NCBI RefSeq assembly: GCF_003597395.2
Contig: NC_133772.1
Span: 140,851,998-140,915,997 of the forward strand
Reading direction: 5' to 3'
Length of the DNA stretch: 64,000 nt
DNA from: Chelonoidis abingdonii
Taxonomy: Eukaryota; Chordata; Testudines; Testudinidae
In this document: one piece after another, positions 13,109 through 24,785 of the stretch
Layout: each line of letters opens with the position of its first letter
How positions within the stretch are numbered: position 1 is the first letter of the stretch
Made by a program: the position numbers and the translations under genes
Notes under the pieces: model-generated
Told to the model about the DNA's origin: nothing
The model's input: only the letters and a program-made list of their open reading frames with translations
Databases searched by the model: none

Positions 13109-15114
13109 CAGGGGTCGGCAACCTTTCAGAAGTGGTGTGCCGAGTCTTCATTTATTCATTCTGATTAAGTTTTGTGTGCCTGTAACACATTTTAATGTTT
13201 TTTAGAAGGTCTCTCTCTATAAGTCTATGTATTATATAACTAAACCAGTGTTCCATTGTAAAATAAACAAGGTTCTCAAAATGTTTAAGAAGTTTCATTT
13301 AAAATTAAATTAAAATGTTGATCTTATGCCGCCAACCCACTCAGCCCACTGCTGGTCTGGGGTTCTGTTCACCAAGGCCGGCAGTGGGCTAAGTGGGGCC
13401 TGTGGCCGGCACCCCAGCTGGGAAGGGTCCAGCAGCCAGAACCCCAGACCGGCAGCAGGCTGTGTGTGGCTGGCTGCTGGGACCCCAGACCGGCAGTGGA
13501 CTGAGCGGCTCAGCCCACTGCTGCTCAGGGGTCCATCTGCCGGCTCCTACCAGCCAGGATCCCAGCTGCCAGACCCGCTCAGCCCACTGCCGGTCTGGGA
13601 TCCTGGCCCTGGCCACGTAAGTGGGTACCTACCTTCTCTCTGGTTCTGGCCCATTCTCCTCCTCTCTCTGCACTGAGCTGAGGGTGGGAGTGGACTGAGC
13701 ACAGGGCTGGGGGTGAAGAGTCTGGCCAGGAGTTAGAATGAGGGAGGGGGCTCAGGGGTGGGGCAGGAGGTTTGGGTGTGGGGCACTTACCTGGGCAGCT
13801 CCCATTTGGTGTGAGGGGTGCAGGGGGGAATGTGGGTGTGAGGGGTGGAGGAGCTCCCGTTTGGTGATCAGGGTGGGGGTGGGGATGTGGGAGGTACATG
13901 GGGGTGGGGGAGCTGGGGATGTGGGAAGGTACAAAAGTCAAAGCAAAGGGCTGGAGGCATGTGAGGGGGGTGCAGGTGTCAGGGAAGGGGGGGGCTGGGT
14001 ATGTGCGGGGGTGCCAGAGTCAGGGCTGGGGTCGTGGAGAGGGAGGTGAAGAAGTCAAGCAGAGGTCTGGGTGTTTATGAGGGAGGTACAGGGCCCAGGG
14101 CAGGAGCCTGGGGTGCGTGGGGGGGTACGGGGCTCAGAGAAGAGGGCTGGGTGTGTGTGTGTGTGGAGGGGGTCAGGGCTGGGTGACTGCCCCCCTCAGA
14201 AATCCCAACCCCATCGCTCCTTGTCTCCTGACTACCCCCTCCTGGGACCCCTGCCCCTAACTGCCCAAGACCCCATCCTCTATCTAAGCCTTCCTGCTCC
14301 TTGTTCCCTGACTGCCCCCCTAGGAGCCTACCCCCCTACCTGTCCCCTGACTGCCCCAACCCTTATCCACACCCCCACTCCCAGACAGACTCCCGAGACT
14401 CCCACGCCCCATCCAACCACTCCCCGCCCCCTGACAGGACCCCCAGAACACCCGACCCATACAACCCTCCCCCTGGTCCCTGCCTGCCACAACCCCTCTC
14501 CACACCCCTGCCTCCTGACAGCCCCCCCACCCCGAACTTCCAACTCATCCAACCCCCCAAGGTCCTTGTCCCCTGACCACCCCCTCCAGAGACCCTCCAT
14601 CCTAACTGCCCCCCCAGGACCCTCCTTGCTCCCTGTCCCCTAACTACCCTGACCCCTATCCACCCTCTACCCCCTGACAGACCCCAGGTCTCCCATGCCC
14701 CATCCACCCCCCCTGTTCCCTGACTGCCCCCTCCAGAGACCCCTGCCCCTAACCACCCCCCCAGGATCCCACCCCCGCATCCAACCCACCTTGCTCCCTG
14801 TCCCCTGACTGCACCACCCCTTAGCCAACCCCTCCAGCCCCAGACCCCTTACCCTGAGGCTCTAAGCAGAGCCAGAGACACTGCCCCACGGGAGTGCACA
14901 GCCCTGGCCCCCAGACCTCTACGTGTGTGGCAGCAGGGCTCCAGGGAGGGGAGAATGTGGGGGAGGGGCTAGTGGCTTGCTGTGCTTGGCTCCTGCCCGG
15001 GATTGCAGACCCCGTGGCTTGCCGCACTGGGCAGGATTTGTAATGGCACGGCAGAGTCTCAGCAGGCAGCCGCGTGCCATCTTTGGCATGCATGCCACAG
15101 GTTGCCGACCCCTG
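13109..15114. mobile_element. Non-autonomous hAT-type DNA transposon, 2.0 kb
   Basis: Perfect 15-bp terminal inverted repeats, CAGGGGTCGGCAACC at 13109-13123 and its complement at 15100-15114. CAGGG-type ends are usual for hAT elements. The 8-bp flanks are GTATACAG (13101-13108) and GTATAAAT (15115-15122), an 8-bp target duplication with two mismatches. There is no transposase. The interior is GC-rich. 13330-13620 has repeated CAGCCCACTGC / GGCAGTGGGCT blocks in both orientations. 13680-14170 is strongly G-rich and 14190-14830 strongly C-rich on the plus strand. Proline- and glycine-rich open frames there reflect this composition. A shorter relative lies at 52510-52802. Confidence 0.83.
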
Positions 15115-15399
15115 GTATAAATGGATCTTATATATTAATTTGCAGTCACATGAACTGTGAGAATCTAAAATTATCTTCTTTCACATTTCCTTATTTATTG
15201 TAGGCCAAATCCTGATTACCCTTGGAGGTTTGCCTGAGTCACATATGCTGGCTAATTATCTCCCCTTAGTGGGCAGCTCTTCTTATGACTGAAACTCTGA
15301 CGACTCACAGTTAACGGGATTAGTCCTTTACAGTTCAGGCAGAAGGATTTGTACTTTTGGGGCCTGATCCAACCCTGAACCAGAGTGGGAGCTCTATTA

Positions 15400-15947
15400 G
15401 GTCACAGCATCATAGATTTTAAGGCCAAAAGGACTATTAGATCATCTAATCTGCCCCGTTTATAACAGGCCATTAAACTGCGCACAGTTATCCCTGTATT
15501 GAGCCAAATAACTTGTTTGACTAAAGTGTATCGTCCAGAAAGGCATCCAGGCTTGAACCGAAGGCATCAAGATATGCAAATCCACCACTTTCCTGAGTAG
15601 TCTGTTCCAATGGTTAATCACCTGCACTGTTAAAAATTTGCACCTTATTTTTAATTTGAATTTGTCTGCTTCAGCTTCCAGCCAGCAGTTCTTGCTCTGC
15701 CTCTCTCAGATAGATTAAGGAGCCTTTTAGCACCTACTATTTTCTCCCCAGAATGTAAGAACACACTTAAAGTCAGACTCCTGTTTAATAACCAGATTGA
15801 GCTCAAGTTTCTCACTGTGAGACATTTCTCCAGCCTCAAATCATTTTTGTGCCTCATCTCTGCACCTTCGCCAATTTTCCAGCATGCTTCTGAACACCAG
15901 AAAGGTGGACACCAGAGCTGGCCACAGTACTTCTCACCAAATGCCCT
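15400..15947 (-). mobile_element. CR1 LINE, 3' part (host of nested insertions, segment 1)
   Basis: Starts (3' end) with CATCATAGATTTTAAGGCC and runs through text typical of CR1 3' ends read antisense. It is interrupted near 15948 by an LTR and appears to resume after 16754. Confidence 0.75.
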
Positions 15948-16754
15948 TGTTATAGTATTCTTTCCCAAATCTGAACCTTAGAGTCCAGAAAATGAGATAC
16001 TAGCATGAATGCCTCTAAGCTTAATTACCAGCTTAGATCCTGTAGTGCTGCCACCAACCAGGACTTTGGGTGGAGCCCCTGATTAGCTCCGGTCTCCCCA
16101 AAACCTTCCTGGGGACCCAGACTCAGATTCCTTGGGCTCACAACAAAGGGAATAACCTCCACTTCCCTTCCCCTCTTTCTTTCCGTACAGAGAGAGAAAC
16201 AAAGAGCAGATTTCCTCCCTCCTGTCTTTACCTTTTCACCACAATCCCTGTGAGTGCAGACTCTCTTCCCTGGGTTTTATACATAGATAAACCAAAGTCA
16301 ATTAGATTCTAATAAAATAAGGAAACTTTATAAAAGAAGGTAAACATAAAAATGTCCTCGTAATCAAGATGAAATATTACAGGGTCTTTTAGCTATTAAA
16401 CAATAGAAAGAAACTTTCTCCACAGAATACAATTTAAGTATTTCAGCTCAAATACACCTTAAACTCACCAGCACAGATAACAGTTGCAAATACAGCAAAA
16501 ATTGAAAAGACTAAACTGCCTTTCTTACTTCACTTCTGAATAGATAAGAGACTGTAGCGGGAGATTGCAGACACCTGGTTTCACTCTAGTCCTGTCCAGG
16601 ACCCAGAGAGAACAAAGCCAAACCCAAAAACCACAAACAAAGGCTTTTCTCCTTGAGAGTTGAAGTCTTGTTTCCTGATTGGTCCTCTGGTCAGGTGTTG
16701 TTTGTTAACCTTCCAGGTGGAAGAGACATTAACCCTTAGCTATCTGTTTTGACA
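15948..16754 (-). mobile_element. Solo LTR, ERV type (older relative of 51093-51870)
   Basis: Shares blocks with the LTR at 51093-51870: CTAAGCTTAATTACCAGCTTAG, spread over 16014-16035, and the end TTAACCCTTAGCTATCTGTTTTGACA. Flanks GCCCT and GCCTT could be a decayed 5-bp duplication. The left boundary is approximate because it lies inside CR1-like sequence. Orientation is set by the relative. Confidence 0.62.
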
Positions 16755-17180
16755 GCCTTCTACACGATTGAAATCTCCCTCTGCCTCTACTTCACTTTTC
16801 CCCCTGAAGGTGTGTCAAGGATCACCACAGCCTTATTTGCCAGCACCCTGGGAGCTCATGGTTGTGTTTGTCCACTCTGACCCAAAATGCATTTCAGGAG
16901 TCCCTGCTTCCCAGCTTGAAGTCCCCTTCTTAGGTAGTTGGCTGAATTTCTTGTTCTAAAGGTAGGAATTTGCATGTGACTATTAAATACATTTTGTTTG
17001 ATTGGGCCCAGCTTATCAAGTGATTCAAGTCATTCTCCATGGTGCCGCTGCCCTTCTCATTATCTCCACTCCTTCAATCTTGCATCACAAATTTTGTTTG
17101 CAGTGATTTTATATTTACTTCCCATTGTGATAAATGTTGACTCAGCCAGGGCTACAGCAATCCCTGGGAACCCATTTGAT
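16755..17180 (-). mobile_element. CR1 LINE, segment 2
   Basis: Antisense CR1 RT-region sequence, e.g. GAGCTCATGGTTGTGTTTGT and TTGCAGTGATTTTATATTTA. Continuous in element order with the segments at 15400-15947 and 17740-17875. Confidence 0.6.
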
Positions 17181-17189
17181 GATGATCTC

Positions 17190-17736
17190 ACTCGCTCTAC
17201 TCTGCGCTGGTTAGCCCTCAGCTGGAGTATTGTGTCGCAGTTCTGGGCCCCGCATTTCAAGAAAGATGTGGAGAAATTAGAGAGGGCTCAGAGAAGAGCA
17301 AAAGAATGATAAAGGTCTGCGAACAGAACCTATGAAGAAGACTGAAGATGGGTTTGTTTATTGCGAAAAGAGAAGGACTGAGAGGGACATGATAGCAAGT
17401 TTTCAGGTATCTAAAAGGGTGTCATAGAGGAGGAGGGAGAAACTTGGTCAACTTAGCCTCTAATGATAGACAAGAAGCAATGGGCTTAAACTGCAGCAAG
17501 GGAGATTTAGGTTGGACATTAGGAAAAAGTTCCTAACTGTCAGGGTAGTTAAACACTGGAATAAATTGCCTAGGGAGGTTGTGGAATCTCCATCTCCGGA
17601 GATATTTAAGAGTAGGTTAGATAAATGTCTATCAAGGATGATCTAGTCAGTATTTGGTCCTGCCATGAGGGCAGGGGACTGGACTCGATGATCTCTCCAT
17701 GTCCCTTCCAGTCCTAGAGTCTATGAATCTATGACT
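17190..17736 (+). mobile_element. CR1 LINE 3' fragment nested in an opposite CR1
   Basis: Sense CR1 text from CTGGAGTATTGTGTCGCAGTT to the tail CTTCCAGTCCTAGAGTCTATG and a short ATCTATGA repeat. Antisense CR1 resumes directly after it. Confidence 0.78.
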
Positions 17737-17739
17737 CCC

Positions 17740-17875
17740 TATTGACAACTACTTTTTGCCATGTCAGTTGGTCAGTTCTTAATCCCTTTAACGTGTGCCC
17801 TATTGATATTGGATAGTACTAAATTTTTAAATCAGATGTTGTGTGGTACTAAGTCAAACACCTTAAATCAAAGCA
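17740..17875 (-). mobile_element. CR1 LINE, segment 3
   Basis: Resumes the antisense CR1: TTAATCCCTTTAACGTGTGCC and GTTGTGTGGTACTAAGTCAA are RT-region text read on the opposite strand. Confidence 0.65.
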
Positions 17876-17904
17876 CTTTGTCCAGGAGGTGCGTGTGCAG
17901 CTAC

Positions 17905-18035
17905 GGGATTGGAGCTCTGCTGACAACTGTGACCATTACAGGCCTGATGCCAGCTTGCTGCCAAATGGCTAAGGAAAGAGTGCAGAAAGGCTTCAAGACT
18001 TGGTTCTCTCTTGGATGGCACGTGGTTAATCACTC
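17905..18035 (-). CDS. Candidate coding exon of unidentified host gene (exon C)
   Basis: The acceptor on the minus strand is excellent, GGCTTGTGTTTATTTTAG|GA. The open segment reads VINHVPSKREPSLEAFLHSF then LSHLAASWHQACN, helical-looking. Two donors are possible, CCC|GTAGCT at 17904 (131-nt exon, ends in phase 0) or AATG|GTCACA at 17933 (102 nt). It needs one base from the preceding exon. I do not recognise the family. The downstream CR1 boundary is about 30 bases away. Confidence 0.42.
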
Positions 18036-18039
18036 CTAA

Positions 18040-19590
18040 AATAAACACAAGCCAGACAGGGATTTAAACTTCAGTGGTTTATCACCACTGATATTTTTAG
18101 ATTCTATCGTCCTTTTAATTCTCCATATGTTTTAAACACTATCCACTAATTAGATAAGTTATGGTTTTGAGAGCTCTGAATGCCAATTATCTAGGGGCCG
18201 TTTCTCTCCATTCCCCAGAGCAGCCACCAACGCATTCCTGTACAAAGGGAAAACTGGGTTTTCCCCGCCCCCCTCTAATTTCCTTCAGTAATAGTTAGCA
18301 GTTCCTTGTAAAAATAATAGGTGAAGACATTTCAGGCAGAATGTTGATTTTCAAGCTGATGTTCCCATTAATCTTTAAAGCATTTCTATACAATGTGTAT
18401 TATCTCCATGGGGAAAAGGAGGCACCGACAAGTTAAGGGACTAAAGTAACAGTAGGATCAATATTGTGGAGATCCTTCTGGTCTAAGCCTTGCTCTCTGA
18501 AAGATGCTCCGTCTCTGAGAGGAAGAAACACGCTGGTGTGCGCATGTTGCACCATGCTCGCATCTAGAAGGTGGGCTATTTTCATGCTCTAACTACCCAC
18601 CTGTCGCTCTTCAGCAAGACCACTAACAATGGGCATGTGGGATGACTCGGAGATGCCACCATCAGAGAGGCTCACTCTGCACAAAGACAAGACTCTGCTC
18701 ACTTGGATCTGGGCCTAAAAATACAGCTTGTTCTCATTCTGCCTTTGTGTTCACATCCACACTCATTTTGGGAGGAATCTTGAATGGATATTGGCATGAT
18801 GTGTGGACTGGAGATTCCATTTTTATAACTAGCAATATGTCAGCATTTACCGACCATGACCACTCCCATACGTCTGAGATTCCCCTGATATTTCCTGCTG
18901 TCAGTATGAGGAAATGCCTGTGGCAGGTGAAATACCACACAGCCTCTCCAACACTGGCATTTTCAAATACTGACTGGTGTAACTCTGGGATCAAGCAGTG
19001 TTCACAGCCCCCTATGCACGCCCCATTTGCCATGCCTGGTCCATACAGCTGTGGGAGGCTACTCATGCCCATAACCATTTATGGCCAAGCTCATTCTTAA
19101 GAACCCTCATTTACTGATCTATTCTTAAGTTGTAGAGGCTGTATAATTAGATAGGACAGCAGAGGGTATCAGCTGGAGCTGTATGAAAATGAGGACTGTG
19201 TGTGAGAGAGAAGAAACATTGGCATAAAAACTGATGTTATTTCTTTCCAAGCTGTTTTCTGATACTTTTTTTTCTTAAAACCACCATTTTTGAATTAAAT
19301 GTCCTAGGATTAGAAATTTTACACATTTGAAACATGAACTGATTTTTTATTGGAATTTTTTTTAAATTTAACCCATGAGAGGAGTTTGATCAAAATTCAT
19401 GTTTGAAAGACAAACTCCCCATTTTCAACAGTCAGGCTCGGTTATGCTTGAGACCATCTTGGCTTTGAATTAAGTTGTATCAGAGTTCTTGACAAAATCT
19501 TATTTTCAGACTTCGAGATGAGGTTGAAAAACTCAAGCTGCACAAGAACCCTGCAGTTCATTTTAAATGTTCCACCCACCCTTATGTTAT
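18040..19590. other. No gene recognised (probable intron)
   Basis: Open frames of 152 residues (18642-19100, plus) and 114 residues (18734-19078, minus) overlap here. Neither reads like a conserved protein nor has convincing splice sites. Confidence 0.45.
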
Positions 19591-19600
19591 GGTTTGTTAC

Positions 19601-19681
19601 CTTCTCCTTCAGTTCCAGTCCAATATAAGCACTAGTGGGGAGCACCCAGATCAAACTCAGCCCCTCATCTGCCTTAAATTG
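19601..19681 (-). CDS. Weak candidate exon of the host gene
   Basis: 27 codons between a GT-rich acceptor ending GGGTAG and the donor AAG|GTAACA. The peptide is QFKADEGLSLIWVLPTSAYI followed by GLELKEK. Starting and ending in phase 0, it would join in frame to the exon at 20818-21005. The acceptor is poor, so this may be chance. Confidence 0.27.
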
Positions 19682-20817
19682 CTACCCAGTGCAACACACA
19701 CAGTGCCTGCAGTACCTGCAGCACCAGCTGGCTCAGTTTTTGTCTCCAGCGGGAGTTTGAAGCATGGAATGACGTGGGACTGAGCCCAGGGCATGAAGTT
19801 TGCGAGTGTCTATGTTCACTGTAAAATATTCTGAGTCACCATATCTAGACGGGCTCAAACTTCCTGGCTGAACAGACACAGCCTACTGAGATTATAAAAC
19901 ACTTCACACGCCACAAACCTCAATTGCTCCCATCTGATCACCTTGGATCAAGTCTTATACTGATGCCTGTAGCCATCTTCCTTCTACATTTGGCATGAAC
20001 TATTATTTCGGTGTTCTTATGCTTTGTTTTCGAGAGTCCCACTTCACAGTCATCATTTGTGACAGCGCCATCTTCTATTAGTCTGTCATCGACAGAAAAG
20101 GGAAATTAGCAAAAGCAGCTTGTAACTCGAGGCAAAGTGAACTGACTGGCTAATGTTCATTTCCAATTTAAGCCCTCAACATCTTCCTACCTCAGGCAGT
20201 CAGCATATTAAGAATTCTTGTTAAGCAAAGAAGTTAGACAGGTGCTAAATATCACCATAAAATGGTCTGGAATAAAATATTCCAAGTGGCCTAGATGCAC
20301 TTTAATAAGATGTTCTAATATCTATGGATTGTAGGTGTTACAAAAAACTAGTTACCCCCTCTTAAATACATCATGTTCCCCACAATCAGTTCTCTCTTAT
20401 AGTAGTTAGTAGGGAATGCACAAGAGGTACAATAAGGATGAGGAAAGTTCAAAATACACAATACGAAGTAGGGAGATAAAACAGAGCTGCGTAAGTCCAA
20501 AAAAAAGAAAAATGTCAAAAGGGGATCGGCGAGCATCACACAGGTCAGCCATTCAGTAGCCTGGGGGTGAGCAGCATGGAGTCTTGTAAATGCCCTCTGA
20601 CAGACCAGCAAGATTTAATCAGCCATTCACTAAGCGTGTCGCGTCCTCAGCGGCATCGCAGCTAAACAGCAGGTTGTTCCCGAGTCCCCAGGTGCGGCCA
20701 CTTGCCAAACCTCACCACCCTGCATCTGAAACGGTTGGGCCTGCAGCCGAGGCAGTGTGGCAGCTCAATGCCAGCCAGTTTCTCATCAGGCTGAGTGACA
20801 AGGAAACAGTTTCTTAC

Positions 20818-21005
20818 ATAAGGAACAGCTTGTTCCTGTTCTGCTTGCCACCGAGTGATGGCATCCTCCATAGCGATGGTTAGTAACATGGCCCAAATTG
20901 GGGTTCTGCTGATGAGCTGGTGGCAAGGTGCTTCCCGCTTCCCATACGTATCTTTGAAAAGTGGCAATTCTGGCATCTCCTTGATTTTGTCACGGAAGTT
21001 CTTTT
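20818..21005 (-). CDS. Coding exon of unidentified host gene (exon B)
   Basis: 188 bases with a strong branch-point/acceptor context on the minus strand (TTCTAAC...TTTGCTATAGTCCAG) and a strong donor, TTAT|GTAAGAAAC. Two bases complete a codon from the previous exon and 62 codons follow, ending in phase 0. The peptide includes KIKEMPELPLFKDTYGKRE and ISRTPIWAMLLTIAMEDAI, and is clearly protein-like. The one base left over by the exon at 24362-24728 completes its first codon. I cannot name the protein. It looks largely alpha-helical. The strongest doubt is that no homology search was possible. Confidence 0.62.
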
Positions 21006-21009
21006 CTGG

Positions 21010-21650
21010 ACTATAGCAAAGATGTTAGAAGGCAGGATATTAGAAAGGACTGGTAGCCAGTCATTCAACTTGCAAATACCTGGAGGATGGAGGGGTGATC
21101 ACTAGCAGCCAGAATGGATTTACCAAGGATACATCATGCCAAACCAGCTTGTTTTTCTTCTTTGGCAGGGTAACTGGTTTGGTGGAGACGGGAATGAGGT
21201 TGACATAATATGCCTAGGCTTTAGCAAAGTTTTTGACACAGTCCCACATGACATTCTGATAAGAGAGCTGGAGAAACGCGAGCTCAGTGGGATTATCATT
21301 AAGTGGATGCATAAGAAGTTAAAAAAACACAGGAAAGAGTAATATTAATTGAATGTCATCAGATTGGAAGGATCCACAGGGATCTATTCTGAGTCCGATG
21401 TTATTTAACACCTTAATCAATGACCTAGATGTCGGAATAGAGAACATACTGATCAAATTTGCATATGGTACAAAGTTAGGGGTGTTGCAAACACTTTGGA
21501 GGATAAAACTAAAATCCAAAGTGATCTTGATAACTTGGAGAACTGGCTACAGACAACAAAATGTCATTGTCATTTTTGCCAGCATTATGAATGATGTGAT
21601 CAGTCTAGTCTTAATGACAAAATGCAGTAGATTATATCGGTTGGCTTTAT
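21010..21650 (+). mobile_element. CR1 LINE reverse transcriptase fragment, old
   Basis: Degenerate sense CR1 RT. Recognisable text includes NGFTKDTSCQT-like sequence at 21115, the CLGFSKVFDTVPHDIL block at 21200-21260 and ILSPMLFNTLINDLD at 21380-21430. The F.DD box is altered to FAYGTKL. Confidence 0.75.
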
Positions 21651-21659
21651 TATAGGATC

Positions 21660-22095
21660 TATCTGTACAAATCATGTGGCTTTTCATTCTTCATTGCATG
21701 ATCAGCAACACAGAGGGAAATAAACAGTAGTTTAGTACTCTCCAAAGGCTAGTTACAGACCTAAGAGGCAAGCAGTCTTCTATTCTGCGAATACACAGAG
21801 TTGAAGCATTTTGCAGCTAGTGAAAGTGAAGTAACAAGGGTCTACGCGCTCCCACATTTCTTTTAAAGCTGCTACCTTTAGAGGAATAAGAAAACTACTT
21901 TGCATAGTTTTGATTAGCAAAGGGGAAGTTCTGATGCTTCCCAAAACCTGGAATGCCACATTCTAGGTTTACAGCAAATTATAAGTGTAGCAGTTTCATT
22001 TGTTCTCCATTTCAGCTGTGTGTGTTCCGTCTCTCAGATATTCTGTAAAACATCAGTAAGGTTCTACTAATGACCTGATTTTTATATTCTGATCT
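21660..22095. other. No gene recognised
   Basis: AT-rich sequence between two CR1 copies. Confidence 0.5.
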
Positions 22096-22099
22096 ACTG

Positions 22100-22925
22100 A
22101 TCACAGAACAGAATAGCATATTAAGGTTGGCAGTGACCTCAGGAGGTCATCTAGTCCAACCCCCTGCTCAAAGCTGGACCAACAGTAACTAAATCATTCT
22201 AGACAGGGCTTCGTCAAGCCGAGCCTTAAAAACCTCTAAGAATGGAGATTCCACCACCTATCTAGGTAACCCATTCCAGTGCTTCACCACCCTCCTAGTG
22301 AAAAACATTTTCCTAATATCCAACCTAAACCTCCCCCACTGCATTTTGAGACCATTACTCCTTGTTCTGTTATCTGGTCCTGAGAACAGTCTAGATCCAT
22401 CCCCTTTGGAAACCCCTTTCAGGAAGTTGAAAGCAGGTATCAAATCCCCCCTCATTCTTCTCTTCTGCAGACTAAACAATCCCAGTTCCCTCAGCCTCTC
22501 CTCATAAGTCATGTGCTCCAGCCCCCAATCATTTTGGTTGCCCTCCGCTGGAGTCTTTCCAATTTTTCTACATCCTTCTTGTAGTGTGGGGCCCAAAACT
22601 GGACACTACTCCAGATGAGGCCTCACCAGTGCCGAATAGAGGGGAATGATCACATCCCTTGATCTGCTGGCAATGTCCCTACTTATACAGTCCAAAATGC
22701 CGTTAGCCTTCCTGGCAACACGGGCACACTGTCGACTCATATCCTGCTTCTCGTTCACTGTAACCCCTTCGTCCTTTTTTGAAGAACTGCTGCTTAGCCA
22801 GTCAGTGCCCAGCCTGTAGCAGTGCATGGAATTCTTCCATCCTAAGAGCAGGACTCTGCAATTATCCTTGTTGATAAGGGCCCTGCACTTTGTTTTTTTC
22901 TTGGTATTATATAGATCTTTCATAC
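22100..22925 (-). mobile_element. CR1 LINE 3' part
   Basis: Antisense CR1 starting with the tail ATATTAAGGTTGGCAGTGACC. It is less decayed than most. Open segments of 112 and 105 residues (22258-22596, 22606-22923) carry [20 protein letters not shown] and SALVRPHLE, typical of the RT C-terminus. 5'-truncated at about 22925. Confidence 0.88.
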
Positions 22926-23589
22926 TGTTTGGGCTATTAAAAGTCTTTCACCTCTGGTTAGTATGACCAAAAAGCATGTGAGAGAGCTTCATAATAGCAA
23001 AGAGAGATCGGAGGTCTCAAAAACGATAACACATTATGATTTGCTATCACCATAGCAGTAACTCCTCTGCATTGGTGCAGGGCAGGAAAAGATCATATGA
23101 AGGAGTGTTTCTGGCCTATGTGGAATATCATTTCATCCAATGGCAGAAGCAGCCATTTTATTTTCATTGTCTCACATGTGAACATACAGGAAATCAGTTG
23201 CATCCACATTACTGTCAATGTACCATGGCACTGGCTGCAGCTGGGCCAAAGGAAGGTCCCTTCATTTATTTATTGCTTCATATTTATAAAATCCCACTCC
23301 GGTGCCATCCAATGCTCTAGGCGCCTATGGGGTACATTAGAAGCACAATGTTGGATGCCGTATTTCCAGAGGGATGGCAAACTTGGGAGTCAGGTGGACA
23401 AAAGTGGAGAAGTGAGCTTAAAAATCAAGAACTGCTCACACAGAACACCCTGCCAGTAATGCCCCTCACTGATATTGCTGATCTCCACTGTGGCCATACA
23501 GCACAGGACGAGAGGTCTCATGTAAACCGCACAATATTTTGATTAAGAAACTAGAACTCAAAATGTAAATGTAAATGAGGAAGCTGCAC

Positions 23590-24345
23590 CAAGCAGGTGA
23601 TGCAGGGATCTGTTCTTGGCCCTACACTATATAACTATTTATGAATGACCTAGAAGAAAACAAAATGATTGATAAAGTTTGCAGGCACAAAAATTGGTGA
23701 GTGGTAAATAATGAAGCAAGCAAAAAATATGCATTTTAATATGGCTAAATGTAAATAGCTAGGAACAAAGAACTTAGGCCATACTGAAAGAACAGAATAC
23801 TCATTCCTCAGCAGCAATGACTCTGAAAAAGAGATGAAGGTTGTGGGGAATAATCAGCTGAACATGAGCTCCCAGTGTGACACTGTGGCCAAAAGAGCTA
23901 ATGCGATCCTGGGATGCATAAATGGGGTAATCTGAAGGAGGAGTACAGAGGTTATTTTATCTGTGTATTTGGGATTGGTGTGACCACTGCTGAAATACTA
24001 TGTCCAGTTCTGGTGCCCACAATTGATAAGCTGGAGAGGATTCAGAGAAGAGCCACAATAATGATTAAAAGATTAGAAAATGGGACTTATTGTGATAGAC
24101 TCAAAAAGCTGAATCTGTTTAGCTTGCTGAGAGGATTAAGAGTGACTCGCTCACAGTCTATAAGCACCCACATTGGGCACAAATATGAATAGCGGGCTCT
24201 CCAATCAAGACTGGATGTTTTTCTAAAAGATCTGCTCTAGGAATTATTTCCAGGAAGTTCTCTGGCCTGTGTAATCCAAGTGGTCAGGCTAGAGGATCAC
24301 AGTAGTCCCTTATGCCCTTGGAATCTGAATAAATAGGTGACAATA
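23590..24345 (+). mobile_element. CR1 LINE 3' part, old
   Basis: Sense CR1 remnant: GATCTGTTCTTGGCCCTACA, then CAAAAGAGCTAATGCGATCC, and a tail around CTAGAGGATCACAGTAGTCC. It ends a few bases from the candidate exon at 24362-24728. Confidence 0.75.
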
Positions 24346-24361
24346 TCAACCCCTGCAACAC

Positions 24362-24728
24362 CCAGCAAGAGAGCAGCCATTTGGGTTCTCTCAAAAATGT
24401 ATGAATGGAGCCATTGAAGAAGAGGTGTATCCATCATGCTAGTGACTGCAAACAAGCTGGCAAAAATATCTCCCAGTCCTCTGTCCTGCCAGCTGCTGAT
24501 AAATCTGAGAGACTCAGCATAGAGGCTGTCTTCATCCATTGCTAAGAGATCATCACACACAATGCAACAATGTTCACGTTCGATAATATGGGGAAGAGCT
24601 TGGGACAATATATTGCCTACAAGGATGTTAAGAGCAATCCATTGCTCTTTAGACTTCCACACCAAAGAACAGGCCAGTCTAAGATGATTATTCATCAAGA
24701 AATGCTGTTCAGTTTCTTTTCTGTGAAG
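24362..24728 (-). CDS. Coding exon of unidentified host gene (exon A)
   Basis: 367 bases open on the minus strand from an acceptor after TCTGTCTCTGATTTTGAGATACTCAG, spread over 24729-24754. It has 122 codons plus one base. The peptide includes HLRLACSLVWKSKEQWIALN, SLRFISSWQDRGLGDIFASL and TPLLQWLHSYIFERTQM, helical and reminiscent of HEAT/armadillo-like proteins. It begins in phase 0, matching the end of the exon at 25621-25763. Ending at GG|GTGTTG leaves one base, matching exon B. That donor is weak, and an old CR1 tail begins only about 17 bases further on. No family is assigned. Confidence 0.57.
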
Positions 24729-24785
24729 CTGAGTATCTCAAAATCAGAGACAGAAGTGGCAGGAAAAAATGGTGTGGAGAGCTTC

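Noticed and set aside
14071..14643. 190-codon proline-rich open frame
   Set aside because: Product of the C-rich centre of a hAT element; overlapping frames on both strands show the same composition effect.
18642..19100. 152-codon open frame, plus strand
   Set aside because: Overlaps a 114-codon frame on the other strand, no good splice sites, and the peptide is not protein-like. Such a length is expected by chance in 64 kb.
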